DNA of 57,152 nt from Conidiobolus incongruus B7586 (lineage: Eukaryota > Entomophthoromycota > Entomophthoromycetes > Entomophthorales > Conidiobolaceae), in the NCBI GenBank assembly GCA_000697335.1, contig JNEM01012723.1, positions 1 through 57,152 on the forward strand. Reading direction: 5' to 3'. Positions 24,172-36,772 of this stretch are shown here, one piece after another (within the stretch, counting starts at the first letter, position 1; each line of letters starts with the position of its first letter). Both the position numbers and the translations under genes were made by a program. The notes below the pieces were generated by a model. That model did not search any database, had not been told where the DNA came from, and saw only the letters and a list, made by a program, of their open reading frames with translations.

Positions 24172-25609
24172 ATGTCCACAGCTAAAAACCCAGTTCATTT
24201 ACAGAGTGTATATAATACGGAATTCTGGTCATTTTTATTAAAATTAGATGAATTTTTATGTTATTTTAATCAAGAAGATTTAGTTAAATTAAGTATAATA
24301 TCCAAGTTATTTCGATATATATTATCTCCTAAAATTTTCCAAAGTGTTTATTTCAATAACGATCCTGAATATACTTTTAACAGGCAAAAAGAGAAGAATT
24401 ATAGTCAATATGTTAATATGAGTCAGAATCAATTGGATAATTTATTTAGCTCATTCTACCGCCAATTCAGAGATGAGAAAAAAGGTAAATTATATTTACA
24501 ATAATATATTGAAAATATCTACTCATCTATAAACTTTAGAAATAAAAATACAAATTGAAGAATTTCAAAGATATTTTCCATTGTTCCAACCTCATTTAAT
24601 TAATATGACCATTAGACAAAGAGATAAGCATTTTTTGCACCATATTCACTATTTTACACAATTGAAAAATTTAGAGTTGTATCACGTCTGGATAAGGAAA
24701 GACCCTTTCTTGGCACTCTTCACATCTCTGACATGTTTGAAATCGCTGACATTAGTCCATTGTAAAATTATTCAATATTCGGATGATCCAATAAATATTC
24801 AAGATATAATCTTGCCAAATTCTACTGAAAGCATTCATCTGGCACACTGTTGTTTAGTACCTGAATCTGATTCAGATATATTTGAAAATAGTCGTGATAG
24901 TCTTTTCAGTCTTTCTCGGTCCCGTACATTTAAATTTCATCCTCAATATCTACCTCACCTTCGCAATTTAACTTATAATGTGTTCAGTCATAGTAATTCC
25001 TTCACCTCAGAGTTTTTATCTCTCAATCCTCATCTCGAGTCTATTAATACTTACTTGATACAGATTAACTCAATACATATCCATTTACTCAAAGCTTGTT
25101 TAAATTTGAAATGTCTCAAATTAGAATGTCATACGATTTCAATACCAAACCTATCTCAGTATGAGTTTCCAACTCTTCCGAGCATTCAAGCATTTGAATT
25201 TTCAAAGCATAATCAAAATCATTTTCCATACTTTGAAAAGATTTGTTTATCTTGTCCAAATTTGAAGGAGCTAAAATTTGAGTATAATACCGAATGGATA
25301 CAATCTCTCAATTCCCTCCTCCCACGATTGACTCAACTTAAATCGCTGGTAATTAACCGAGAAACACATAGTAATTACTTCGTATTCCATCTCAGAGATC
25401 ATCCTACATTAGAGAAAGTTCAACTTGAAGGCTTCTATGCTAAAGAAATTGATTTAACTCAATTTGAAAATATATCTAATCTCAAGCATATTATAATTAT
25501 GAAATATTATAAAGATCCGCATGCCACTATATATGAAGCAATATTCAAGAAATTTTCTAAATGGACTTGTATTTTTGGTCACGAATCCATTCATTGTTAT
25601 AAAATATAA
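24172..25609 (+). CDS. F-box/LRR protein (paralogue F), two exons
   Basis: Model: join(24172..24484, 24540..25609), 460 aa. Intron of 55 bp, GTAAAT...CTTTAG, phase 1. Exons are 313 and 1070 nt, identical in length to those of the 22032 gene. F-box at residues 19-65 (EFLCYFNQEDLVKLSIISKL). A short link holds the family's FQSVYFNNDPEYTF. After the intron EEFQRYFPLFQPHLINMTI leads into LRRs with HPQYLPHLRNLTY, SLNPHLESINTYL and CLSCPNLKELKFEY. The tail is W446, C448, C457 (KWTCIFGHESIHCYKI). The start is secure because no upstream in-frame ATG exists and the 25-residue leader fits. It is the nearest intact relative of the pseudogenes at 19.2 and 27.5 kb. Probably an SCF substrate receptor; substrate unknown. 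Confidence 0.88.
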
Positions 25610-26234
25610 ATTCCATTTTTATAAATTTATTATCAATATTTTGAAACATGAGTTTATTTGAAAATATTAATATATTATATATAATTTGAGAAGCTGAATT
25701 TTTAAATTTATATATTATTTTGGATTTTATATATCACTTCCTTACTTTGAATATTCATATTATAGTAAATATATAAAATAAATTCTCCATTCAAAAATAA
25801 GAACTTATTTTTTAAAACTAAATATTCTAAATTTTATTGTTACTTGAGATAATAAGTATAAAAATGTATGTTACATATTAAACTCTCTAAACTTTATTAT
25901 TTAAAGGTTCAAAATTTATGGTTTAAAGCAAATATTAAAATACCCCAAATGTTAATTGAAAATTTTGAATAATTGATACTCAATTATAAGAATAAATATT
26001 AAATTAATATACATTTATAAATCATTAAGAAATTTTCAATATAAATATAACTATATATATTATTCATATACTTAAACATGTACCATGCTAATATTTCAAA
26101 ATTCATAATGACTTTTTTATAACCTAAATTTTAAAAAAAATCAATATTACCCTATGCTATTTAGTATTGATGAAATTGTCATTTGATGCCTAACCTTAGC
26201 CCTGAATTAAAATTTGAAATATTCACAACATTTA
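25610..26234. other. Intergenic, nothing recognised
   Basis: AT-rich spacer between paralogue F and a mariner remnant. Confidence 0.4.
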
Positions 26235-27420
26235 TTAGTGTAGAAATTAAATAATGGCACAATTTTAAAATTAAAATTAAACAAATAAATTAATAAATAA
26301 TATATAAAAATTAATGAATAATATAAAATTAATAGCCTCTTTTATTATTAATAACTCTTTTCTATACTTTTAGTAAGCTTCTAATACTTAAAAAACAGTT
26401 CTTTTTATTAAGGACTGAAATTTGATGTTTCACAAACTAATTTAATTTGTTTGCAGGAATTTTTTTTCTTGTAAGTTGTTTTTTTAATTGTCTAAAACAA
26501 TTATAATTATATAGATTATAATCAAGTGAATATACTAGATGTGGTAACTCCCTCTAATTTTTTTTATATAAAAAATCTTTTACAGCTTTAGCTTTATGTA
26601 TTTTACAATTATCATATAAAATAATAGGTGTCTTTAATTTATATTGAGAACACTATTTAGAAATTGTTTTATTTAAAAAAATAATATATAACTTACTATT
26701 GATTAATTTTCCTTGAGGTATTAAATAAGAAAACTATATACCATTATAATTTATTACAACAATTAACATTTGTTTATATTTAAAATGTTTATTCATTGGA
26801 ATTTGTAGAGGGGATTGATTTAACTTAACCTAACATCTTGTTTTATTTTTAAGTAAAAGATTATATAAAAGAATTTAAGATTCATCAATTATAAGTATTC
26901 ACTGTAAAATCTTTTGTTTTTGGTTATACTTTAATAAGTTTAGTTTAGCTATAGCTACTTTAATTTTCTTTTAGGTTTCTGTTAAATTATAAAGTATCTA
27001 TTTTGTATTTTTATTAATTAAGTTTAAACTTAAGTAAATATAACATGTTTGTATAATTAATATTAAATTACTTTGATAGTTTTTTAATAGAAACAAAAAG
27101 GTATTTCTTAATATATTTTTTTACTCTATTAATAAGTGAAAAAGTAACAGTAGAAATTAATCTTTTAGATTTTAGTAAATTTTGAATAGTGTCCCTTCTA
27201 GCTTTAAAATCACAAATCTAGTGATATATGGTAGTTTTAGATAAAACACTATCTCTATAAGCTGTTTACAAGTTTTAAATGATTTTAAAGGGTTTATAGT
27301 TAAGTTTTAAAGATACAAAAATAAAAGCCTTTTGATAATCACAATCTAATTTAAATATAATTAAATTTAAGTGTAAATTTTAAAATCAAAATATTTTAAT
27401 AAAAAAAATAATTAAAATTG
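26235..27420 (-). mobile_element. Mariner-like (DD34D) transposon remnant, copy 3, best preserved
   Basis: The reverse complement shows scattered transposase blocks in order: an N-terminal helix-turn-helix-like part, ILIIDES (first catalytic Asp, near 26890), and DNCKIHKAKAVKDFLYKK (second Asp, near 26610). LPHLVYSLDYNLYNYNCF (near 26530) follows. Spacing and the HPPYSPD..PSD-like segment point to mariner rather than Tc1; the expected third Asp, 34 residues after the second, is Asn here. Many stops, no functional transposase. Its 5' end adjoins the start of the F-box pseudogene at 27.5 kb. Exact terminal repeats were not resolved. Confidence 0.72.
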
Positions 27421-27499
27421 AATATATATATATAGTTTGAAAATATTTATTTTCCTATATATTTTATATATATATAATCTTTCAAAATGTATAATATGT

Positions 27500-28946
27500 T
27501 TGAAAGATCAAAAATTAAAAAATTTGCCATTTCTTAATTTCCATACTAATAATAATTTTAATTTTAATGAACAGAGTAACAAACATAGGTCATTTTTATT
27601 AATATCAGAAAAATTTTATATCTATATGGATTAGAAGGATTAGTAAAATTGAGTGCTATTTCTAAATTATTTAGGAATATGTTAATATTTGATATTTTTC
27701 CAAGTATTAATATCAACACTGACATCGAAAATCCATTTTATAAAAGAAAACTGAGTTATAATCAGTATATCGATATCACTGAGGATCAATTGTGTCAATT
27801 TTTTATTCAGTTTAGAATTTAGACATCGAAAATTCAGTAAGTTAAATTGTAACACAGCATAATATATAACTATTAACCTCCACCATTTAGATATAAAAAG
27901 CAGTTTCAAGAATTTCAAAGTTATATACTACTGCTCTAATCTCACTCAACAAGTGTTGCGGTTAGATAGAAGAACTTTAATGGTTTAGAAAATACTAATC
28001 TTTTCACAAAATTGAAGAAATGACATTGTTATAATTTTCCATTCGGACAGTTGATTTCTTGGCACTATTCAACCCTTAAACATCATTGGAATTGTTTACA
28101 TGAAATGATACTAATATAGTCCAACATGCTGATGATCCTATAACTGTCTAAGACTTAATCATTTCAAGCTCTATAAAGTATCTCAATTTGGTACCCTATT
28201 ACTTGACACCTGAAATAGAATTTGACGTATTTGTAAATAGTCACGATCGCCTCACTTGTCTATCACAGTCTTATATCTTTCTATTTCATTCTCAATATCT
28301 ACGACACCTCTGGGAACTGAATTATTGTATTTTCAGTCATAACAATTTCATCTTCTCTCAACCTTTATGGCTCAATTCTCAGACCCATTTTCTTCAGACT
28401 CTCTTGGTATAATTTAGTCCCAAACGCATTCAGTTCATCGAACCTTGTAAATAATTGAAATTCTTAAAATTGGAGTGTTGTATTGTTCCTCTGCCAGATT
28501 TATCTCCACACCAGTTTCCAACCCTTGCAAACCTCGAAAAACTCGAATCAAATCATATGAACGATTTTATTTTCAACAATAAGCTATGCCTATTCTGCCC
28601 CGATCTGAAGGAGTTACAGTTTAAATACACTATAAAATGGATGAGATCTTTCAATTCACTTCTCCCCAAATTATCTCATTTAAACCATTAAATATTATGA
28701 ATTTAGGACCTATTGAATCTTTAAACTACTTTTGGTTAGCATCTTGAATCGGAGCATATTCAACCTCAAGTTTCCCATGCAAGTTTAATCTATTTAACTC
28801 TCTTTGAATTATCCAACTTCCACCATAATACAATTCTAAAATATTATGATGATCCTGATGTCCATCCTTATAAGACATTATTCAAGAAATTTACTGCTGA
28901 GACATGTAAAACTGATCACGAATTCATTCATTGCTACCAGAATTAA
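27500..28946 (+). pseudogene. F-box/LRR pseudogene, 460-aa subfamily
   Basis: NKHRSFLLISEKFYIYM then VKLSAISKLFRNML (near 27580-27690) is the F-box of the subfamily. NPFYKRKLSYNQYIDIT continues exon 1. A GTAAGT-like donor near 27838 and a TTAG near 27890 still mark the family intron, and FQEFQSYI follows. Open pieces at 28188-28412 and 28455-28691 carry LRR blocks (LCLFCPDLKELQFKYTIKWM). The tail HEFIHCYQN ends with TAA at 28946. Broken by several stops and shifts. The mariner element at 26235-27420 lies where its promoter should be. Confidence 0.8.
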
Positions 28947-30415
28947 TCAATTAACTCAATAAATTATACCTTATAATAATTATAAAATTGCTTATAATTC
29001 AACTATTATTATGCTTGATTAGTGATAATAATGAAATATCATGATTTATGGACGATTTTGTTATTTGTTTTTTTCAAATTTTAATAAAATGTTCAAACAC
29101 CAAATTTGAAAAATATATAATATTACTATTGATTTCAACTAACAAGATTAAACTGATCATTCAAATTATATATTTTAATCAATATTTGTTAATAATATAT
29201 AACATAGCGTTTTTTTTCGGATGGGCTTAAATTAGATAATATTTGGAACAAATCAACAACTCAATATATTATTTTTTAACAATATTATAGATTGAAATTT
29301 TTTCGGTGTTCTTAATAAATAAATATAGTTCAAAATGATACACCGCATTAATTTGTATACATTGATTTTAATAGATGATCAAAATATATTATTAAAAGCA
29401 TATTATAATAAGTCCCAGTGTATATTTATTCGAATTATTTTTTAAATTTTTTATTAGCATTAGTGAGACCTAGTTATTTTCCATGCTCCTAATAAGTTGA
29501 CTCATATTGAAATATTAATCAAATTTGAAAATAATATTTTAAATCATTATATATAATATCATAGACTGTATATATGAATAAAATATTTTTTCAAATATTG
29601 ATGATATATGACATTTTATAACTATTCAACAAATAATCAATTGTATTTATTCATTATTTCTGTGAGAGTCGAATCATCAACCAATAAGCGTTTCAAATTA
29701 ACTCTATTCACAATATTTTCTTGAAATACCAACCATATCAATATTTTTTCAATATAACATAATATAATCCAGCATCATTATCTTTATAATAATAAAAAAT
29801 TGAAATACTATGAAAGTAAGATCATCCATCATGCCTTCGGACATCCAAATTAGCAAGCTTTTCGTTAACAAATCTTCAAGGAAGGTGTGACAACTTCACT
29901 TTTATTTATATTACTTATATTTCATAATGCTATTGAATTTAGCTATTTTGTTATTTTGAGGTGAAAAAACTATTCAATATGTGTGAACTTTATTATCAAA
30001 TGCAAATTTTTGAAATTTTGCTATTTAAGAATTGAATGGTTTAAAATAGTATTTTTCGTAATCTATATATAGGATCATAAATTATATTTCTATTAATATA
30101 GTCATTAAATATATATCAAAATCCAATTTCAATAATCATATGCTATTATGTAATTATAATAGAACCATAAAATGATATTTCAATTATCAGTATCAGAGAC
30201 TTGAAAAAATAAACGTAGTTTGAAATAATACACATTTATTTTACTATTTACTTGTATATTAATATTATATATACAATACTAACATTTTATACTATTATAT
30301 AATCAAAAAAATTATATAACCACTTTTTAATTTAATAATGATCAAAAATATAAATTTCTATTATTAGTTATAATGATTGCTTCCAAATTGAAAAAATGCT
30401 TGTTTCAAGTTGGTT
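28947..30415. other. Intergenic, nothing recognised
   Basis: About 1.5 kb of AT-rich DNA. The 60-codon open stretch at 29048-29230 is hydrophobic low-complexity and not supported as a gene. A more GC-rich patch near 29815-29900 is unexplained. Confidence 0.4.
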
Positions 30416-30489
30416 ATCCCAACTTAAATTTTTTTAATCTCATACATTGGCCATAATTTAAAACAAATTTAATACAAACCTTAAGTCAC
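30416..30489 (+). promoter_or_regulatory. Bipartite upstream element, long spacing
   Basis: ATCCCAACTTAAA at 30416 and AGTCACAAAC at 30484 (68 bp apart), 93 bp from the second box to the chosen ATG at 30577. Confidence 0.45.
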
Positions 30490-30576
30490 AAACAAAATTC
30501 AAAGGTCTATAAATTGAGATTGAAGTTGAATTAAATATATTTCAAAATAAATAAATATTTTAAATGAATGTTCCAA

Positions 30577-32015
30577 ATGCCTACAATTGAATACTCTAAT
30601 GAGCCCAATATACAAAAGAATAAGGAGCATTTATCATTGATATTAAAGTTGGAAGAGTTTTTATCTTGTTTAAATCAAGAAGAATTAGTTAAATTAAGTA
30701 CTATCTCAAAATTGTTTCGAAATACCTTAGTTCCAACTATATTTCAAAATATATCTTTCGTATATGATCCATTAAATGCTTTTAATAAAAGGATGGAACG
30801 GAATTATGGTGAATATTCTAATATTTCACGAGATCAAATTAATGTATTATTTGAAAAGTTCTTAGATGAATATACCAATGAAAAGTCAAGTAAGTTGTTT
30901 TTAATTTTGTTTTTTTTTTTGATAATTTTTATTCAAGAATTTTAGGTGTATCGAGGCAGATTCAAGAGTTTCAAAGATATTGGCCATTGTTTCAACCATA
31001 TTTGTCGAATGTAACCATTATACATAAGGATAGTTATTGTTTAGACAGTATTGATCAATTCACACAATTGAAAAGATTACATCTGCATTATGTTTTCATA
31101 GGTAAAAATGATTTTTTGGCATTATTCACCAATCTACTGTCTTTAGAATCATTAACATTGGTCCATACTAATATCATAAAACCTCCGAATGATCCAATAT
31201 CCATTCCAAAGATCAACCTTCCAAGATCGATCATAAATCTTCATTTTAACTATTGTCACTTAGTTTCTGAAGAAGATCCAGATTCAATAGAGAGACGTCC
31301 CAATCGCTTTTTTGGATATACTCTACGTCTTGCCTTTCATTTACATCCACAATATCTTCCTAAATTAAAAGAGCTAACTTGTGATGTAGTCAATCCCAAT
31401 AATTTCATTGCCTTAAAGTTCTTATCGCTCAATCCTCAAATCAAACGGCTTAATTCATATCTGACACAAGTTGATTCAAAACATATTGAATTTCTTGAGT
31501 CATGCAACTCTTTGAAATATCTAGCATTGGAGTGCCATACTCTTTCTAATCAAAACGTATCGCAATACAACTTTCCAACACTTGCAAATCTTCAATATTT
31601 CAAATTTGCAAAACATAATCAAGCTCACTTTCCATACTTTGCAAAGATTTGCTTATCTTGTCCAAATTTAAAGGAGCTTCAATTCGAATATACAAACCAA
31701 TGGATGCAATCTTTCCAATCACTTCTTCCAAAATTGACTAGACTTAAAATGCTGGTTATTAGCAGGGTAATACATAGTAATTATTTCACTTTTCCTCCCA
31801 CATACCATTCCCAGTTAGAGAAGATACAACTTCGAGGCTTCCATGCAAAAGAAATTGATTTAATTCAGTTTGAAACACTCTCTAATTTGAAGCTTGTTAC
31901 AATTGTCAAATTCTATAAGGACATTGATGTCAGTTCATATGAGACGATATTTGAGAAATTTTCCAACTGGACTTGTATAATCGGTCATGAAACCATACGT
32001 TGTTATCGAAATTAG
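30577..32015 (+). CDS. F-box/LRR protein (paralogue G), two exons
   Basis: Model: join(30577..30889, 30946..32015), 460 aa. Intron of 56 bp, GTAAGT...TTTTAG with a T-rich middle, phase 1. Two in-frame ATGs are possible (30568 and 30577). The second is chosen because it gives the same 25-residue leader (MPTIEYSNEPN...LILKL), the same 313-nt first exon and the same total length as the sister genes. F-box at residues 18-65 (EEFLSCLNQEELVKLSTISK). LRRs follow, with HPQYLPKLKELTC, LNPQIKRLNSYL and CLSCPNLKELQFEYTNQWM. The tail is W446, C448, C457. It forms a close tandem pair with the 32626 gene (611 bp between them) and shares its leader (YSN.P). Confidence 0.87.
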
Positions 32016-32500
32016 AAAGGATTTAAAAATCTTAGAAAAAATCTATAATAATTTATTCAAATCATGTTTGAATAATAAAGTAAATATATGTTTTATTGAT
32101 TATATTTTATAACAATACATTAATATTTTAACATATAACTTCATAAAGAAAAAATTTAAACTTGTTTAATTTTTTAACGTATAATGAATATTTTTCTATC
32201 ACTAATTGAATCGATATTAGTAAAATTCTAATTATTGTATTTGACTAATCTTATATGTTTCTATTCTTTATCTATATGTAATATTTTGAATTTATTCTGG
32301 AAATAGATGTTTTACGAATTCAAATACCAATATTATTTAACTATTTTATGTAAAATTTAGATTCATTGATATAGCATTATATATAATTCATATTATCACC
32401 ACGATTATTTTATGGAATATTTAACTTCATTATTTAATAATTTTAAATAATCAATTTTTATCAAAAAAATTCAATCACAATATAATTCCATGCATTTATA
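32016..32500. other. Intergenic, nothing recognised
   Basis: Short AT-rich spacer between two tandem paralogues. Confidence 0.4.
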
Positions 32501-32553
32501 ATCCCACAAATCGCAAAAAATATAAAGCTAGTTAAAATTCAAAACTAGGTCAC
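32501..32553 (+). promoter_or_regulatory. Bipartite upstream element ATCCCA-N41-GGTCAC
   Basis: ATCCCACAAATCG at 32501 and GGTCACAAAA at 32548 (47 bp apart), 78 bp from the second box to the ATG at 32626. The second box differs from the others at its first base. The first box shares ATCCCACAAAT with that of the 24172 gene. Confidence 0.45.
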
Positions 32554-32625
32554 AAAAAATAATACAGTTGAGTCTAGTTCTTTAATTATCAATAATTTAT
32601 ATAGAATTTCTAATTTTTATTAAAA

Positions 32626-34061
32626 ATGTTAGCTTTTGGATATAGCAATCAACCAGATAACGAAAAAAATATTGACAACCTTTCCTTAATATTAAAACTG
32701 CAGGAATTTCAATCATATTTAAATGATAATGAATTAGTAAAATTAAGTACTATTTGTAAATTATTTAGAAATAGATTGACTTCTACTATATTTAAAAATG
32801 TATACTTTGTTAATGATTCATTGCATTCTTTTAACCAAAGAATGGAAAGGAAATATAATGAACACTCTAATCTTTATATGGATCAAGTTCAAGTATTAAG
32901 TAATTCCTCACACGAGTATAGGAATCGAAATCTAAGTAAGTTATGTTTTAACAGTATCTCCTATATGCTTATATTTACACAAATATTTTAGCTGTACAAG
33001 CACAAATAGAAGAATTTCAAACATATTTGCCATATTTTCAACCCCACGCAATAAACTTAACAATTAGACATAAAGATAATCAATGTCTAGAAGGTATTCC
33101 TCATTTTTCTAATTTGAAAAGCTTACACTTGTATGATGTCTGCATTACCAAACAGCTATTCTTGAGATTGTTCACTTCTCTAACTACATTAGAGTCATTG
33201 GCATTAGTCGACGCAAATATTATGCATTCTCCAAGTAATCAAATATCTTTGCCTGAGATCAAATTTCCAAATTCCCTAACGAACCTCCATATTACTGAGT
33301 GTTATTTAGTTTCACTGCTGGATCCAGATACAAGTATAATACCCTTCGATCGCTTGTCCAATATTTCTCAGTGCATTCCCTTTCAATTCCATCCTCAATA
33401 TCTACCTAACCTTCATACCTTGAAATACCATGTACATCGTTATGATAATTTTATGATTTCTAAGTATTTATTACTCAATCCTCAGATCCAGAATGTGAAT
33501 ACTTATTTGATAGAGGTTGATTCAAAGCATATTGAGTTCCTTGAAGTTTGCAAAAATTTGAAATATCTATCATTCGAATCTCATAGCATATCTGGCAACA
33601 TTCTTTCTAGATATCAATTTCCCTCTTTACCAAATATCCACATATTACAATTCAACTATCATAAGCAGCATGATTTTGCATACTTTGAAAAAATTTGCTT
33701 AGCATGTCCTAATATGAAAGAATTGCGATTTGAATATAGTGCTCGATGGATTCAATCATTTAAATCACTTTTAACCAAATTATTGAATCTTAAACGGTTA
33801 ATTATTAGCAAGGTAGTGTCAAACCACTCTTTCAATTTCCATCTCCACTACCATCCTCAATTAGAGTATGTTCAACTTCAAGGATTCCAAGCTAAACATA
33901 TTGAATTAACTCAGTTTGAGCACTTTTCCAATGTTACGCATATTAGAATCATAAAATGTCATAAGGACCCCGATATTAATTCATTTGAGAACATATTTAA
34001 AAAATTTAAGAACTGGACCCTTATAATTGGTATTGAATCGGTCCATTGTTTCAGAATTTGA
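32626..34061 (+). CDS. F-box/LRR protein (paralogue H), two exons
   Basis: Model: join(32626..32935, 32992..34061), 459 aa. Intron of 56 bp, GTAAGT...TTTTAG, phase 1. Exon 1 is one codon shorter than in its sisters, while exon 2 is again 1070 nt. F-box at residues 18-65 (NDNELVKLSTICKLFRNRL). LRRs have HPQYLPNLHTLKYHV, LNPQIQNVNTYL and CLACPNMKELRFEY. The tail has W445 and C456, but the first tail cysteine is Leu447 (NWTLIIGIESVHCFRI). The second Cys therefore seems the more constrained, because the two members lacking the first (this one and the 8067 gene) both keep it. The leader MLAFGYSNQPDNEKN is related to that of the 30577 gene. Confidence 0.87.
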
Positions 34062-34827
34062 TAGCTATTATTAAATGTTACATTATTTTATCACATTTTA
34101 AATATTATTCAAATTATGATGTTAAAAAGGAAATATATAAAATTATTATGGGTTGATTGTTGATTATTAATCAAATTAAAATTATTTAATATTAAATGAT
34201 TTGATAATGTATGCTGTTTAATAGAACACTGGAAACTTTCTAACGATAATGAGGATGTCAAATTCAAATAATTTCAATAGGTTTTTACTAAATATCAGTC
34301 TATATCATTAATCTATATATACACGTTGTAATCAAGGTTGTTTCTATAACATACTAAGCGCAATTCTATATCAAATAATTTTAAATCTGAGTGTATAGCA
34401 TTTATTTAATCTCTATAATAAAATCGATATTTTCCAAATTCAGTTTATTCCGATTTGCTTGAATTGTCTGAATAGTAATTAGAGGCTTTTGAGTGGAATA
34501 AAGTTTTTATTGGATTTAATAAGCATATTCAATTAAATAGATTATATATATATATTCATAATTAACTCAGATTTTTTGTATTTTTATATTTAGCACTTAT
34601 GGTCAACTTTTTATCTGTTTAATATATCCAATTTCATTACGAAAATATGAATATTTGAAAACAAATATTAGGCAATTAATTATAAGAGTCACTAAAATCA
34701 AAGTATCATAGACAAAAATACTCAAATTTATTAAAATAAATGTAAAAACCAAATAAAAATATAATAAATTTAATATGTTTATATCAACGTATAATCTGAT
34801 ATTAAACATTGTACCTAATAACATCAT
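34062..34827. other. Intergenic, nothing recognised
   Basis: AT-rich spacer. The 74-codon - strand open stretch at 34603-34827 is hydrophobic low-complexity and overlaps the edge of a solo LTR insertion, so I do not call it a gene. Confidence 0.4.
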
Positions 34828-35190
34828 TGTTGTGTTTTATATTAAGTTTTATAAATAAAGATCGTAGTTAGAAAAGTACTCAAAATATGATTTAGTAAAT
34901 TATTTATTAATCCTGCTCTTTAACGTATCGGGACTGTAGGTTTGAAAACTTACTGTTGAGGCGTCGTAGCAGAATATTCAAAAGAAAAAAAACTCTTTCT
35001 CTATCTTTATCACTGTTGGGTTTAAATAATTGAATCAATGAATGATATGGGATTTGGATAAAATCTAATAAAGAAAATAAAGAGAACAAAGAGTATCCTT
35101 CAATTATATACTGACAAAGCCAGCTTAAAATAGAAATAATATTGGTTTAGCTATCAAACTGGAAGAGATGATTAATTTTGAAATACAACA
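34828..35190 (+). mobile_element. Solo LTR fossil, copy 3, with 5-bp flanking repeats
   Basis: 363 bp beginning TGTTGTGTTTTATA and ending GAAATACAACA, so TGTTGT/ACAACA short inverted ends. It is bounded by ATCAT on both sides (34823-34827 and 35191-35195), the 5-bp target duplication usual for LTR retroelements. No internal region is attached. The intact flanking repeat suggests this is the youngest of the three copies. Ty3/Gypsy or Ty1/Copia cannot be decided from an LTR alone. Confidence 0.82.
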
Positions 35191-35227
35191 ATCATAATTA
35201 ATCTATATCAATTTATGCTAAATTGTG

Positions 35228-35272
35228 ATCCCATAAATTAAACTATTATTTAATATTTTAACTAAAAGTCAC
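35228..35272 (+). promoter_or_regulatory. Bipartite element retained before a pseudogene
   Basis: ATCCCATAAATT at 35228 and AGTCACGAATT at 35267 (39 bp apart), about 80 bp before the expected start of the dead copy. Retention shows the element came with the duplicated unit and that the LTR inserted just upstream of it. Confidence 0.45.
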
Positions 35273-35344
35273 GAATTTATACACTAAATTTAAGATTCTA
35301 GTCATAAATAATTAGTGATATTTTCATAAACTTTTACAGCTATT

Positions 35345-36772
35345 ATTCAAAGCATATAAATTTGAAACACTTAGTAATTATAATCGACACGAGTATAATG
35401 AAGCTGATCACTTATATTAAAACTTAATTCAATTCAACCCTTCTATATCAAGAATCATTTAAATTGAGCATAGCAACGAAATTTTTTTTAATTCATTCCT
35501 ACTTTTTTTCGAGATGAATATTTCAATAATGATACAATATATAAATATAGGAATTATAAGTAGGACAAAATATACAATATATTTCATTAAACTCTGCTAC
35601 ATCAATAGAATTATGTGATCGTATCGAGCAAATATTTAACCACAAATTTTTTACAATACTATACAACAGTTAGGTTTTATCATTGTCTAATTAATCACTG
35701 TTTTTAGATTTACCAATTCAATTTTAAAAATTTCAAAGATTCTTACCAGAATATCAATTTCATCTTACCTCTATAATTATTAGATGTGGGGTGAAAGAAT
35801 ATTAAGAAAATATACCTATATGGACAGAACTAAGTCATTTTCACTAGTTTAATATTTCTATTCACGAGGAGCATTCTTGCCAATTTCAAATTTTCTAGAA
35901 TATTTAAAATCATATATATCATCCCGTGTTAAAATAACATACTCACCTGCCAATCAAATATCTATGGAGGAGCTAATACTTTCGAACTCAATAAACACGC
36001 TCCATTTGGAAGAATGCTTCTGGATACCTGAATTCGATTCCGCTTCTATAATAACAATTCACGGTTTGTTTTCAATGCTTTCCCAACTTCAGCTCTTACT
36101 ACTTCCTTCTCAATGTCCTCCTTATCTTAGGCAACTTACTTTCAATACACTTCGCCCTGTTCTTACAACCGTTACTCCATTTCTAGCATGTAAGTCTTTA
36201 TATTCACTCATTCCATGCTTATTTCAAATTGATTAATGATATGCCTATCCAATTCCTTGAAACCTGTGATGGATTAATGAAATTAATTACTGATTGCAAT
36301 AATTTGACCATTAATTCAAGAATGAGTTATAAATTTACTATTCTTGATATTAGCCAACCATTACAATTTAAAAATAATAAACCCTGTCACTTGAATATTT
36401 TGAAAAGAGGCGTTTAACTTGCTCCAATCTAAACAGACTGCATTTGAAATTTAATGATCCATGCATGGAATCATTTCAAACACTTCTCCTCAAATTGATC
36501 AATCCTAAACTGATGTATATATAACCAATGGCCCATCTCATTACTATTCTACATTACGTCGTAAATATCATTCTCATTCGGAATATATCCAATTTCAAAG
36601 CTTCAATGCCAAAGGTGTCCATTTAAAATTATTTGAACAACTACCCAGTATAAAACATTTTACAGTAATTCAATATTATAAAGATCTGGATACCAATTCG
36701 CCTGAAAGCATATTTGAAAAATTTTAGAGCTGGAGTTATAAAGCCAGTCATGAATTTATATACTGTAATTGA
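35345..36772 (+). pseudogene. F-box/LRR pseudogene, 460-aa subfamily
   Basis: FKLSIATKFF with DEYFNNDTIYKYRNYK near 35460-35560 is a decayed exon 1 (LVKLSTASKLF, YFNNDPEYTF). A TTTTTAG at about 35701-35707 matches the family intron acceptor, followed by FQRFLPEYQFH-like sequence. Open pieces at 35877-36236 (LEECFWIPEFDSASI) and 36229-36417 (FLETCDGLMKL) hold LRR blocks in two frames. The end SWSYKASHEFIYCN with TGA at 36772 matches the family tail, including the final Cys. Multiple stops and shifts. It is closest to the gene at 37364. Confidence 0.78.

Noticed and set aside
27682-27918. 78-codon - strand open stretch
   Set aside because: Antisense to exon 1 of the + strand pseudogene at 27500-28946, with no independent similarity.
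34603-35089. Two - strand open stretches of 60-74 codons
   Set aside because: One is hydrophobic AT-only sequence at the LTR border and the other lies inside the solo LTR; neither resembles a protein family.
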